This document shows positions 5,784 to 14,496 of a DNA stretch of 32,922 nucleotides, in pieces. This DNA comes from CAZIJH01 sp964539655 (GTDB lineage: Archaea; Aenigmatarchaeota; Aenigmatarchaeia; CG10238-14; SCSR01). Both the position numbers and the translations under genes were made by a program. Within the stretch, counting starts at the first letter, position 1. Each line of letters starts with the position of its first letter. The stretch is taken from contig CAZIJH010000006.1 in assembly GCA_964539655.1 (NCBI GenBank), positions 1 through 32,922 of the forward strand, in the 5' to 3' direction. Below the pieces are notes generated by a model. The model had not been told where the DNA came from and ran no database searches. It saw only the letters and a program-made list of their open reading frames with translations.

Positions 5784-6583
5784 AAGTCAGCTTCCAAGGC
5801 GAGCCGGGAGCGTACAGCGAACTGGCAGCGATAAAATATTTTGGTAAATCAGTCGAAACTGTTCCGTGCAAAACCTTTTCGGATGTGTTCAAAAAAGTCG
5901 AGAATGGCAAGACGGAATTTGGGATCATTCCTATTGAAAATTCTTTGGAAGGAAGCGTTGGGCAGAATTATGATTTGCTTCTAAATTCGGAATTGAAAAT
6001 TGTCGGTGAATACGTTTTGAAAATTGTACATTGCCTTATCGCAAGCCCGAAAACAAAGCTGAATGACATCAGGAAAGTTTACTCGCATCCGCAGGCTCTA
6101 GGACAATGTAGGAAATTTTTGGAGGATAAGGAGTTCGAACAGATACCAGTTTACGACACGGCAGGCAGCGTAAAAATACTCAAGGAGAGCGGATCGCTTG
6201 ATTCTGCAGGGATCGCAAGCGAGATTGCGGCGAAGATATACGGGATGAAGATTTTGAAGAAGGGAATTGAAACTAGCAATAACAACTATACGCGATTTTT
6301 CGTAATTTCGAAAGAAAGCGGGAAAACAAAAGGCGGAAACAAAACGTCCCTGATATTTTCGGCCAAACACGAGCCTGGATCCCTTTTCAAATCACTGAGA
6401 AGATTCGCGGACAACAAAATAAACATCACCAAAATAGAATCAAGGCCGATACACGGAAAGGTTTGGGAATACAATTTCTACTTAGATTTCGAAGACAACG
6501 AAAAAACGGAGGACGCAATAGAACAGTTAAAGAGGAATTCCACATTTGTAAAGATTTTGGGATCGTATCCGAAGGCGAGATGA
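5780..6583 (+). CDS. pheA: Prephenate dehydratase with C-terminal ACT domain
   Basis: Decarboxylates and dehydrates prephenate to phenylpyruvate. It has 267 aa: a PDT catalytic domain (1-180, starting FQGEPGAYSELAA) and an ACT domain (about 188-265). The catalytic TRF motif is T171-R172-F173. The ACT domain has the Phe-binding ESRP at 220-223 and a GSLFKSL element like GALxxxL, so feedback inhibition by Phe is likely. The start is GTG at 5780, overlapping the chorismate mutase stop. ATGA at the gene end lies just before the aminotransferase start. Together the three genes give chorismate to phenylalanine. Confidence 0.94.
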   Translation: MKVSFQGEPGAYSELAAIKYFGKSVETVPCKTFSDVFKKVENGKTEFGIIPIENSLEGSVGQNYDLLLNSELKIVGEYVLKIVHCLIASPKTKLNDIRKVYSHPQALGQCRKFLEDKEFEQIPVYDTAGSVKILKESGSLDSAGIASEIAAKIYGMKILKKGIETSNNNYTRFFVISKESGKTKGGNKTSLIFSAKHEPGSLFKSLRRFADNKINITKIESRPIHGKVWEYNFYLDFEDNEKTEDAIEQLKRNSTFVKILGSYPKAR

Positions 6584-7660
6584 ATGCTGTACCAGATACA
6601 TGAGAAGGTTAAAAAATTGGAGCAGGAAGGAAAGAAAATTATAAGGCTCAATGTAGGAGATCCAGATCAGAGAACAGACGACCGCATAATCCAAGCCTGC
6701 CTGAAATCTATGCAGTCCGGCAGGACAAAATACGGGTCCGCTGCAGGCGAATTTTCTCTCCGTCAGAAACTTGCGCAAGAGCACAATGTTGAAATGGAAA
6801 ACGTAGTAATAACTCCCGGCTCGAAGTGGTCAGTGTTTGCCGCAATGCATGCAACTCTCAAAAAGGGGGACAATATAATCATACCTGCTCCGTACTGGAC
6901 TGCATACGAATTGATTGCAAAAGATCTGGGAATCGAAATCAAAATAATAAGAACAGAATTGGAGGATGGTTGGCAGATAGACGTTGACAAATTGGAAAAA
7001 ATGATCGACAAAAATACCAAGATGATAATTCTTAGCAATCCGAACAATCCGACGAGCAAGATTGTGAAGGATCTCGACGAGATAGTTGAACTTGCTAGGA
7101 AAAAGAAAATAGCAATATTGTCCGACGAATGCTACGCTGACATCAGTTTTGAAAAAACAAAAAGCATATTGGATTACGGGCTTGATGACATATGCATCAG
7201 AAGCTTTTCGAAAACATTCGCCATGACTGGATGGAGAATCGGATATGCAGTTATGAAAAAGGAACTCGCCGACAAGGTGATCCAGCTGAATCAGATGACG
7301 ATAACAAATGTTCCTCCATTTATACAGGACGCTGCGCTGAAGGCGCTCAATCTCAAGAAGGAGATTTCGGCGAACATGCGCGACATCTACAAAAAACGGG
7401 CCGACATGGCCACTAAAATTTTGTCAAAAACGAAACTGAAATTTTCGAAGCCGGATGCTCCTTTCTGCATATTTGCAAAATGTGGCACCAACTCAGAGAA
7501 GCTCGCGCTCGACTTGATAGATAAAGCGGGCGTGGCAATTGTTCCCGGCACAGCTTTCGGAGATTACAGAGAATATTTCAGAATGACGCTGACTGTCCCC
7601 GACGAAGAGATAAAAGTCGGACTGGAAAAGTTGAAAGAAGCTTTGAATCATATTTTATGA
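6584..7660 (+). CDS. Class I PLP aminotransferase (aspartate/aromatic type)
   Basis: This PLP enzyme probably transaminates phenylpyruvate or hydroxyphenylpyruvate, given its position after chorismate mutase and PDT. Key residues are visible: N155 in SNPNNPTS, D181 and Y184 in SDECYAD, PLP lysine K210 in SFSKTFAMTGWR, R218, and the C-terminal carboxylate-binding Arg in YFRMTL. At 358 aa it is shorter than the usual 390 or so. The N-terminal arm is reduced and begins directly at the helix before LNVGDPD. An in-frame stop at 6581 fixes the start at 6584. Substrate range (Asp versus aromatic) cannot be settled from sequence. Confidence 0.9.
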   Translation: MLYQIHEKVKKLEQEGKKIIRLNVGDPDQRTDDRIIQACLKSMQSGRTKYGSAAGEFSLRQKLAQEHNVEMENVVITPGSKWSVFAAMHATLKKGDNIIIPAPYWTAYELIAKDLGIEIKIIRTELEDGWQIDVDKLEKMIDKNTKMIILSNPNNPTSKIVKDLDEIVELARKKKIAILSDECYADISFEKTKSILDYGLDDICIRSFSKTFAMTGWRIGYAVMKKELADKVIQLNQMTITNVPPFIQDAALKALNLKKEISANMRDIYKKRADMATKILSKTKLKFSKPDAPFCIFAKCGTNSEKLALDLIDKAGVAIVPGTAFGDYREYFRMTLTVPDEEIKVGLEKLKEALNHIL

Positions 7661-7924
7661 AATTCTAAAATCGTTAAATTTTGCGGAATATTTTTCTTCT
7701 GTAATTTCCGTCCTTTCGACATGCGAACCAGGAGGGCCTATCTTGCAGAATTCCACCATGTCGTCCACGTTATTGTCGTCTCCTTCGAAAACCGCTTCGA
7801 CGCTTCCGTCCTGGTTGTTTTTCACCCAGCCTTTCACCCCCATATTTGACGCTCTGAATTGGGTCACCTGCCTGAATCCTACTCCCTGCACGTCTCCGAA
7901 AATTTTTACATGTACCCTTTTCAT
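7655..7924 (-). CDS. acyP: Acylphosphatase
   Basis: Hydrolyses carboxyl-phosphate bonds such as acetyl phosphate or carbamoyl phosphate. It has 89 aa, standard length, with a ferredoxin-like alpha/beta fold. The phosphate-binding loop GDVQGVGFR carries catalytic R18, and GWVKNNQDGSVE carries catalytic Asn at 36. The C-terminal half has the usual GPPGSHVE segment. It converges on the aminotransferase, overlapping its last codons by 6 bp, and diverges from TyrRS with a shared A/T box between them. Confidence 0.93.
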   Translation of the reverse strand: MKRVHVKIFGDVQGVGFRQVTQFRASNMGVKGWVKNNQDGSVEAVFEGDDNNVDDMVEFCKIGPPGSHVERTEITEEKYSAKFNDFRIS

Positions 7925-7942
7925 GCAATCACTTGCAAAGCC

Positions 7943-7950
7943 TATTAATT
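7943..7950. promoter_or_regulatory. A/T box shared by acylphosphatase and TyrRS
   Basis: TATTAATT lies 19 nt from the acylphosphatase ATG on minus and 21 nt from the TyrRS ATG on plus. It is the only TATA-like element in this 46-bp divergent gap. Confidence 0.35.
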
Positions 7951-7970
7951 CCTTTCAACAATAATAATTT

Positions 7971-9059
7971 ATGGATTTTGAGAAAAGGCTCGAACTCGTG
8001 AAAAATGTCGGTGAAGAGATAATAACCGAGCAGGAGCTCAGGCAACTTCTCGAGACGAACAACCATCCCCTTGCATACGACGGTTTTGAGCCGTCGGGAA
8101 CTGCGCACATAGCGATGGCTGTTTTCCGCGCAATCAATCTGGAAGACATGATGAAGGCTGGAATAAAATTCAAGCTTTGGCTCGCCGACTGGTTCGCTTG
8201 GATAAACAACAAGATGGACGGGAACCTAGAAAAAATAAAATTCGCCGGCGAATATTTCATCGAAGTCTGGAAAGCCGCGGGAGTCGACATGAGCAAGGTA
8301 GACGTCATGTGGGCGAGCGACGCGATGGACAACAAGGAATATTGGAAGAAGGTTATACTTGTCGCGAAGAATACTACGCTCAACAGGGCGCAGCGCGCAA
8401 CATCGATAATGGGGAGGACTCTCGGGGAACTGAAGGAGACATCCCAGCTGTTTTATCCGATGATGCAGACCGCCGACGTGTTCTGGCTGGACGTTGACAT
8501 ATGCCAACTGGGTCTGGACCAGCGCAGGGCGAACATACTCGCGCGCGAGGTTTCGGAGAAATTGAAATGGAAGAAGCCCGTAGTCGTGAGCCACCATATG
8601 ATCATGGGGTTGCAGGGAATGAAGCAGGCCGAAGGCTACGACGAAAACCAGAGATTCGACGTCCAGATAAGCTCGAAGATGAGCAAGAGCAAGCCCGACA
8701 CCGCGATATTCATACACGACAGCGCCGAGGAAATAAAAAGGAAAATTGCGAATTCTTTCTGCCCCGAAAGGATTGTGGAGAACAATCCGATCCTCGAATT
8801 TAACAAATACATCATTTTCAGGAAAATTAAATCGTTGAGGATCGAAAGGCCTAAAAAATTCGGCGGGGATTTGGAAGTAAATTCCTACAGCGAATTGGAG
8901 AAATTGTTCAGCGAGGGGAAAATCCACCCGCTTGATTTGAAAAACTCCACGGCGGAGTCATTGGACGAAATCTTGAAGCCGATCAGGGAGCACTTCGAGA
9001 AAAACAAGAAGGCAAGAGAATTATACGAGCTGGTGAAGGAAGCCAGGATTACTCGCTGA
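7971..9059 (+). CDS. tyrS: Tyrosyl-tRNA synthetase
   Basis: Charges tRNA-Tyr. It is a class I synthetase of 362 aa, in the archaeal/eukaryotic size range. The tyrosine pocket begins at Y36 in YDGFEPSG, and YPMMQTADV (162-170) supplies Tyr, Gln and Asp contacts. The KMSKS loop is perfect at 236-240. The C-terminal part (KFGGDLEVNSYSELEKLF, then HPLDLKN) matches archaeal TyrRS closely. The HIGH motif reads HIAM (46-49), so the second His is Met and the Gly is Ala. The gene is monocistronic, divergent from acylphosphatase. Confidence 0.92.
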   Translation: MDFEKRLELVKNVGEEIITEQELRQLLETNNHPLAYDGFEPSGTAHIAMAVFRAINLEDMMKAGIKFKLWLADWFAWINNKMDGNLEKIKFAGEYFIEVWKAAGVDMSKVDVMWASDAMDNKEYWKKVILVAKNTTLNRAQRATSIMGRTLGELKETSQLFYPMMQTADVFWLDVDICQLGLDQRRANILAREVSEKLKWKKPVVVSHHMIMGLQGMKQAEGYDENQRFDVQISSKMSKSKPDTAIFIHDSAEEIKRKIANSFCPERIVENNPILEFNKYIIFRKIKSLRIERPKKFGGDLEVNSYSELEKLFSEGKIHPLDLKNSTAESLDEILKPIREHFEKNKKARELYELVKEARITR

Positions 9060-9070
9060 ATTTATGAAAA

Positions 9071-10249
9071 TTATTTTTTAAGAAATTCGTCTTTCACATA
9101 AATTTTTGAAAATATTCCTACAGATAGGCCGGCTAAACCGAGCATGACCAAAGCCGCGTCCAAGGAGAAATCGACAAGCATCCCGAAGAAGGGGTTGATT
9201 ATGATTATCAAAATGGTTTGCATCATTGCTGCCATGGACACAACAGTTGCCCTCTGTGCGCTGGGTATATAGTGATTCATGTAGCTGTTGAGGAGCGGCC
9301 TTCTGATCGATGTCAGTGCGAATATCGATAAAATTATCGGTATTATCAGGAAAATCGAAGAGGTGAACGAAGATAGGATGTAAAGCATGGCCGGGATAAC
9401 GGCGGTGAGATAGATTAATTTTTTCTTGCCAAAGAAATTTTCCAGCACGTGAACCTTTTCCAAAGCAAGAACGCCGACTACGTTCATGACGCCTGCCACG
9501 ACCCCCCAGTAGACCAAGTCCAGTCCGCTTTTGCTAAACAGTGGCTGGTAGAGCCAAAGGATGAAATAGAAAAGTATGAATCCCAACGCCGTGTCGACAG
9601 CGAGTATCCTTATGATTTTGTTCTGCCTGATTATTTTCAATCCCGTCTTGAATATTCTGATCATTCTCGTCGATTCGTTGCCATTTTTGTACGGTGGCTC
9701 CTTCAATGTCAATGAAATTATTCCACCTATCGTGAACGGCACAGCAGTGAGCAGCATTGCCGCCTGCAGACCAAGAGTGGCCGCTATTATGCTGCTCAAT
9801 GGAGCCGCGAATACGAACGAAAGCATGCTCATGTTCGTGTACCTTGAAAATATTCTTTTGGCAAGATTCTTTTTTCGTATCTTCTTCAAGGTGTCGTAGA
9901 TGAGAGCTTGGTCCGATCCGGAGACCAGTGACGCGCCCAGCGCCCATACAAATTCGGCGAGCATGAAAATGTAAAAATTTGGGACGGAACCGTAAAACAA
10001 AGCCGCAATTGCTCCTGCGAAGCCGCTCAAAACAATCACCACTTTCCTTCCGAACCTGTCCGCCAAAACTCCTGTCGGTATCTCCAGCACGAATATCCAG
10101 AACATGTACCAGGATTGAAGGAAAAATATCTGTGTAAAATCCAGATGTCCGAATTGTATAAAGAACAGCGTGGAAACCGCGGCAGTAAGATGCATACTGC
10201 TAAAGAAATGCGCAAAATTCATTTTCCAGATGTTCGATTGGAAATCCAT
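9071..10249 (-). CDS. Major facilitator superfamily transporter
   Basis: This is a 392-aa integral membrane protein with about 12 hydrophobic helices in the MFS arrangement. The signature loop between helices 2 and 3 is present as GVLADRFGRKVV. A basic cytoplasmic loop (KTLKKIRKKNLAKRIF) sits before the middle helices, and RIFKTGLKIIRQNK separates the two halves. It resembles drug- and small-molecule-efflux MFS proteins, but the substrate is unknown. It lies just downstream of an amino-acid permease on the same strand with a 24-bp gap, so co-transcription is possible. Confidence 0.88.
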   Translation of the reverse strand: MDFQSNIWKMNFAHFFSSMHLTAAVSTLFFIQFGHLDFTQIFFLQSWYMFWIFVLEIPTGVLADRFGRKVVIVLSGFAGAIAALFYGSVPNFYIFMLAEFVWALGASLVSGSDQALIYDTLKKIRKKNLAKRIFSRYTNMSMLSFVFAAPLSSIIAATLGLQAAMLLTAVPFTIGGIISLTLKEPPYKNGNESTRMIRIFKTGLKIIRQNKIIRILAVDTALGFILFYFILWLYQPLFSKSGLDLVYWGVVAGVMNVVGVLALEKVHVLENFFGKKKLIYLTAVIPAMLYILSSFTSSIFLIIPIILSIFALTSIRRPLLNSYMNHYIPSAQRATVVSMAAMMQTILIIIINPFFGMLVDFSLDAALVMLGLAGLSVGIFSKIYVKDEFLKK

Positions 10250-10273
10250 GATATAATTTTTGTAAGAGCTTGC

Positions 10274-11560
10274 TTATACGATTAGTTTTTGCCTGCGCGC
10301 CATGTAGAATCCAATTCCGAACACGGAAATTACGACCCCGACATTCACGACGTCTATCTTGAATTGACCGAGCAGGAAAATTATCCACAGTACTGCGACG
10401 AAAGAAAGTATTGGGTATTCTCCTATGTTGCCCGGCATCCTGAATTCTCTTTTGATGTTCGGCTTTGTCAGTCTCAGCCAGATCAAGGAAGCGTTGACAA
10501 ATAGAAAAGTCACTAGTGCGCCGAGAGTGGTTATGTGCGCAACAAATCCTATGTCTCCCACCATTACGAATGCTGCCGCGGTCAGCATGACGATTGTTAT
10601 TGCAAAGTGCGGAGTCTTTGTCTTCGGATGAAGCTCGTGCAATTTTTTGGGCAATGCGTTGTCCCTCGCCATTCCGTATATCATTCTTGACAAGAATATC
10701 AACAGACCCAGAACCGTGCCGGTGGTTGCGAAAAGCGCGATGAAAGAGATTAGAATGGATGCGTTGTTGCCGATAACTACCGAAGCGGCCTCGGCGAGAG
10801 GAGCTGAAGACAACGACAATCTTTCCCACCCGAGAAGACTGACGGCTGAAATGGAAGTTAATACGTATATCACGGCCGTGACGATGACGGAAATTATGAT
10901 GGCGAGCGGTATGTACTTCTTAGGTTTTCTGGTTTCCTCTGCCAGATTTACGATGTCGTCAAATCCTATGTAGGCGAAAAATATCAGGGCTGCCGCGGAA
11001 AATATTCCAGCAATACCTAGAGACGGTACAGTTTCAAAGAAGTTTATCGAGACTGAACCGAATTGTGACAGTCCTAGGACAATGATTATCAGCAGCCCGA
11101 TTATTGAAAGCGAAGTCAGTACAATGTTTACCCGAGACGAATTTTTTATTCCGAAAAAATTCACGAAGGAAAGAGCGGCAATGAGAACGATTGCCGTAAG
11201 ATTTATCGGAAGATTCGTAAGACTGTTAAAATATCCGGCGAATCCTAATGCCACGGTAGAGACCGAAATTATTCCCGTGAAAATTATCATCCAGCTCAGC
11301 ATGAATGCGAGGAAATTGCTGCCGTAAGCTTTTTTCACATAGACAAATTCTGCTGCTGCTTTCGGGTACATAGAGGAGAGTTCGGCATAAGCAAGCCCGG
11401 TCAGGCCAGCTATTACAGCACCGATTAGAAAAGAAACCCACAGCGCATTTCCGGCAAGGCCCGCGGCCGTTCCTATAAGCGCGTATATGCCAGCTCCGAT
11501 TATGATTCCGATTCCGTAGAAGACTACTTCGTAAAGCTTGAGTTCCCTCTTGAGCGGCAT
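10274..11560 (-). CDS. APC-superfamily amino acid permease
   Basis: This is a 428-aa, 12-TM amino-acid transporter of the APC superfamily. The first helix carries the substrate-binding unwound motif GIGIIIGAGIYALIG, followed by GLAYAELSSMYPKAAAEFVYVKKAYG, both diagnostic. FFAYIGFDDIVNLAEETRKPKK is the conserved helix 6 region and loop. It probably imports or exchanges amino acids; the particular substrate cannot be told. In a DPANN-like cell with limited biosynthesis, amino-acid uptake would complement the nearby Phe/Tyr genes. Confidence 0.9.
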   Translation of the reverse strand: MPLKRELKLYEVVFYGIGIIIGAGIYALIGTAAGLAGNALWVSFLIGAVIAGLTGLAYAELSSMYPKAAAEFVYVKKAYGSNFLAFMLSWMIIFTGIISVSTVALGFAGYFNSLTNLPINLTAIVLIAALSFVNFFGIKNSSRVNIVLTSLSIIGLLIIIVLGLSQFGSVSINFFETVPSLGIAGIFSAAALIFFAYIGFDDIVNLAEETRKPKKYIPLAIIISVIVTAVIYVLTSISAVSLLGWERLSLSSAPLAEAASVVIGNNASILISFIALFATTGTVLGLLIFLSRMIYGMARDNALPKKLHELHPKTKTPHFAITIVMLTAAAFVMVGDIGFVAHITTLGALVTFLFVNASLIWLRLTKPNIKREFRMPGNIGEYPILSFVAVLWIIFLLGQFKIDVVNVGVVISVFGIGFYMARRQKLIV

Positions 11561-11606
11561 ATAATAAATTGCTAATCGGTGGATTTATTATTGTCGAAAG
11601 GGGTGG

Positions 11607-12218
11607 TTACAACACTTTCGATGCGGAAGCTATTACCAAAATTCCGGCAAAATGCAGAACAAAGGAATAATACATGAATTTTTTGATATCAAACTTCATC
11701 GAACCCATAATAGCAATTCCTATCTCGTCGGGCAACGGTGTGATGAGAAAGAATCCGGCGACGAATGGAATGATTTTTCTGAAAAATTTCGATTTTGTGA
11801 CGAATATTTTCGTTGAAATCTTAAGCTCTTTTGATATGTACCTGAACTCTTTCATCATTATTCGCTCAAAAAATTTTAGAAGAATGTAATTGCTGACAAT
11901 CGATCCCAGAGATCCGACAACTGCGACTATCAGCGGATTAAGATTTTCGCTTAGCACGAAGAGAGACGCAGTCGCAGGCACGGCTGTGATTGTCAATGCG
12001 AAAAAGAATCCGGCGACGAAAGAGCCGATATATCCTAAGATTCCAAGTTGTACAACAAGGTCATTGATATGCGATGTTAATATGAAGTATGCCAGAAATA
12101 TGCTGAGCAAAATGAGAATGGTGTATTTGTGCCTCCAGTTGAAGTCGTTTATAATTTCTAAAATCCCTCTGTGCCTGGCCAATTTTTTCATTAATACTAG
12201 TTTAGATTTTTTGCTCAT
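11607..12218 (-). CDS. DedA/VTT-like small membrane protein
   Basis: This 203-aa protein has about five hydrophobic segments. A Gly- and Ala-rich re-entrant-like stretch (GFFFALTITAVPATASLFVL) and a second half with FLITPLPDEIGIAIMG resemble the DedA/VTT membrane fold, whose members act in lipid scrambling or envelope homeostasis. The N-terminus is strongly basic (MSKKSKLVLMKKLARHR), consistent with a cytoplasmic start. The family match is judged from pattern and topology only, so the call is tentative. It diverges from serS. Confidence 0.6.
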   Translation of the reverse strand: MSKKSKLVLMKKLARHRGILEIINDFNWRHKYTILILLSIFLAYFILTSHINDLVVQLGILGYIGSFVAGFFFALTITAVPATASLFVLSENLNPLIVAVVGSLGSIVSNYILLKFFERIMMKEFRYISKELKISTKIFVTKSKFFRKIIPFVAGFFLITPLPDEIGIAIMGSMKFDIKKFMYYSFVLHFAGILVIASASKVL

Positions 12219-12298
12219 TAATTAGATTTAACCTTCCCTTCGGAAGATAGTTTTATAGTAATCTTATTAAGACTAATTTCCAAAATTAATCAGTAACA

Positions 12299-13591
12299 AT
12301 GTTGGACATAAAACTCATCCGCGAGAATCCAGAACTTGTCAAGAAAAATTTGAAAAAGAGGAACGACAAGGAAAAATTGAAACTTTTCGAGGAGCTCATT
12401 GCCGAGGACAAAAAATGGAGAGCGGTCTTGGGAAAGATAAACGACCTCAGGCAAGAAAGAAACAAAGTCAGCCTGCAGATTGCGGAATTGAAAAAGCAAG
12501 GCAAGGGAACTAGCAAGGTTTTGGACAAGGCAAAGCAGATTCCTGAAAAAATAAAGAAGCTCGAGACTGATCTTGAGAAGCACGAAGGCAAGTCGAAAGA
12601 TATTCTGATGAGGCTGCCGAACTTGTTGCATGATTCTGTTCCTTTCGGAAAGGACGATACGGAAAACGTTGAAATCAGAAAAATTGGGAAGCCCGTTAAA
12701 TTTGATTTCGAGCCCAAAGATCATTTGACAATTTTGAAAAATCTCGGAATGATAGACGAGGAACGCGCCGCAAAAGTAGCTGGACACGGATTTTATTATC
12801 TGAAAGGCGATGCTGTGCTGCTCGACATGGCGCTTCAAAAATTTGCAATGGATTTCTTGCAGAAGAAAGGTTTTACCTTAATCGAACCTCCGCCAATGAT
12901 GAACAGGGACGCGTACCTTGGAGTCACCGATCTCGAATTTTTCGGAGACCAATTGTACAAAATTGAAAACGAAAATCTTTTCATGATCGCCACAAGCGAA
13001 CATCCGATGGTTGCAGCGTTCATGAACGAAGTGATTGAACAAAATAATCTGCCGGCAAAATTTGCAGGAGTTTCTCCGTGTTTCAGGAGAGAAGTCGGCG
13101 CCCATGGAAAATACACTAAGGGACTTTTCAGGGTTCACAATTTCAACAAGGTTGAGCAGGTCGTATTATGCAAGCCAGAAGAATCGTGGAAAATTTTGGA
13201 AGAGATAGAAAATATTTCCGAAGAGCTCTACAAGCAGCTCGGATTGCATTTCAGGGTCGTCAATGTTTGCACGGGAGACATCGGAATAATAGCGGCGAAA
13301 AAATACGACATAGAATTCTGGATGGCGGACGGGAATTTCAGAGAAATAGGAAGCTGCTCTAACTGCACTGACTTTCAGGCGAGAAGGTTAAACATAAAAT
13401 TCAAGGAAGGCCCGGGCAAGCCGCCTGCAGGTCTGGTTCACACGCTGAACAATACAGCATTCGCGACAAGCAGGACAATGATCGCGATTATAGAACAGTT
13501 TCAGCAGAAAGACGGAAGCGTTCTTATTCCTAAAGCCCTGCAGCCTTACATGAACGGGATTGAAAAACTAGTAAAGAAAAATAAACTTTAA
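12299..13591 (+). CDS. serS: Seryl-tRNA synthetase, common (non-methanogen) type
   Basis: Charges tRNA-Ser. It is a class II synthetase of 430 aa. Residues about 1-110 are the long antiparallel coiled coil (DLRQERNKVSLQIAELKKQGKG) that reads the long variable arm of tRNA-Ser. Motif 2 is FRREVGAHGKYTKGLFRVH, and motif 3 is NNTAFATSRTMIAIIE. TSEHPMVA forms the serine site region. It is the standard SerRS, not the rare methanogenic form. A TTTTATAG box near 12250 and another TA-rich box near 12264 precede the gene. The enzyme is relevant to the class II tRNA-like RNA at 1438, whose charging is unknown. Confidence 0.95.
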   Translation: MLDIKLIRENPELVKKNLKKRNDKEKLKLFEELIAEDKKWRAVLGKINDLRQERNKVSLQIAELKKQGKGTSKVLDKAKQIPEKIKKLETDLEKHEGKSKDILMRLPNLLHDSVPFGKDDTENVEIRKIGKPVKFDFEPKDHLTILKNLGMIDEERAAKVAGHGFYYLKGDAVLLDMALQKFAMDFLQKKGFTLIEPPPMMNRDAYLGVTDLEFFGDQLYKIENENLFMIATSEHPMVAAFMNEVIEQNNLPAKFAGVSPCFRREVGAHGKYTKGLFRVHNFNKVEQVVLCKPEESWKILEEIENISEELYKQLGLHFRVVNVCTGDIGIIAAKKYDIEFWMADGNFREIGSCSNCTDFQARRLNIKFKEGPGKPPAGLVHTLNNTAFATSRTMIAIIEQFQQKDGSVLIPKALQPYMNGIEKLVKKNKL

Positions 13592-13626
13592 TAGTTCGGC
13601 TTTTATTGTCATATTTAGTGGGTAAA

Positions 13627-14496
13627 ATGAAATACGAAATCGGAGTAATGTCTGCTTCATTCCCAAATATTCCTCTTAACGAAGGTATCCAAAAAATTGC
13701 TGAAAACGGATTTAATCTCATTGAATTGAGTTCCGAGCAGCTGGAGGATTACGTGTTGCTAACTAAAAATGGACTGTCTATTTTGAATAATCTTCGCGAC
13801 GATCTGGGATTGAATTACACTGTTCACGGGCCGATTACAGGGTTGAATCTCGATGCTCCGATAGAGAAAATCCGGAAAAATTCGTTAAGAAGATTAGAAT
13901 GGTACATCAATACTACCGCCGCACTCGATTCCGACATTCTAGTATTACATCCTGTATCACTTACTCCAATCAAATCGGATTTTTACACGATGAGAAACAA
14001 CGTGCTAGTATCTTTGGCAAAAGAAACCTTGCCAAAAATGAATCATTGGCTGAAAGAAGTCATGCTCAGAAATTACGAGGTTCTAAAAGTAAGAAATTCT
14101 CTAATGGAAGTATATCCAACTGCCGAAGCCAAAAAAGTTTCCATTTCTTGCGAGAATCATTTTTATGCTTTCGAGAAATTGGAAGATTTTTACTTCATAT
14201 TGAAGGAGAACAAACCATATTTGAATTTCACATTCGATCCAGCACATGCATTGATATCCGGAAATTTTGGCAGCCCATGGTTGAAAGTTATGCAGAAGAA
14301 AATGGATCATGTACATGCTACGGATTCTGATGGCAAAAATGACTCCCATCCAGAATTGGGGAAAATTAACGGGCCAATAAATTGGGAGGAACTTTTGAGC
14401 GAATTAAAAAAAATAGATTACCGTGGAAATCTTATTCTAGAAAATTACAGATTTGAAAATGCAATTGAATCCAAGAAATATCTGGAAAGCCTTTAG
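13627..14496 (+). CDS. Sugar phosphate isomerase/epimerase-like TIM-barrel protein
   Basis: This 289-aa protein is of the xylose-isomerase-like / AP endonuclease 2 superfamily. It shows metal-ligand motifs spaced as in that fold: NLIELSSE near the N-terminus, VHGP, LVLHP, SCENH, FTFDPAHAL, HVHATDSDGK and a final LILENY. Substrate is unknown; members include sugar isomerases and AP endonucleases. Start ATG 13627 is preferred to the TTG at 13606 because AGTGGGT precedes it and the protein then begins at the first beta strand (KYEIGVMSAS). It follows serS by 35 bp and converges with the prepilin peptidase, overlapping its end by 4 bp. Confidence 0.75.
   Translation: MKYEIGVMSASFPNIPLNEGIQKIAENGFNLIELSSEQLEDYVLLTKNGLSILNNLRDDLGLNYTVHGPITGLNLDAPIEKIRKNSLRRLEWYINTTAALDSDILVLHPVSLTPIKSDFYTMRNNVLVSLAKETLPKMNHWLKEVMLRNYEVLKVRNSLMEVYPTAEAKKVSISCENHFYAFEKLEDFYFILKENKPYLNFTFDPAHALISGNFGSPWLKVMQKKMDHVHATDSDGKNDSHPELGKINGPINWEELLSELKKIDYRGNLILENYRFENAIESKKYLESL

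Noticed and set aside
8226..8927. Long antisense ORF of 233 codons across TyrRS
   Set aside because: TyrRS is unambiguous on plus, and antisense long frames are common where the codon pattern avoids stops. There is no start context or family match.
10200..10829. 209-codon alternative frame inside the permease
   Set aside because: It overlaps the APC permease out of frame and extends into the MFS start. Composition is typical of frame-shadow translation.
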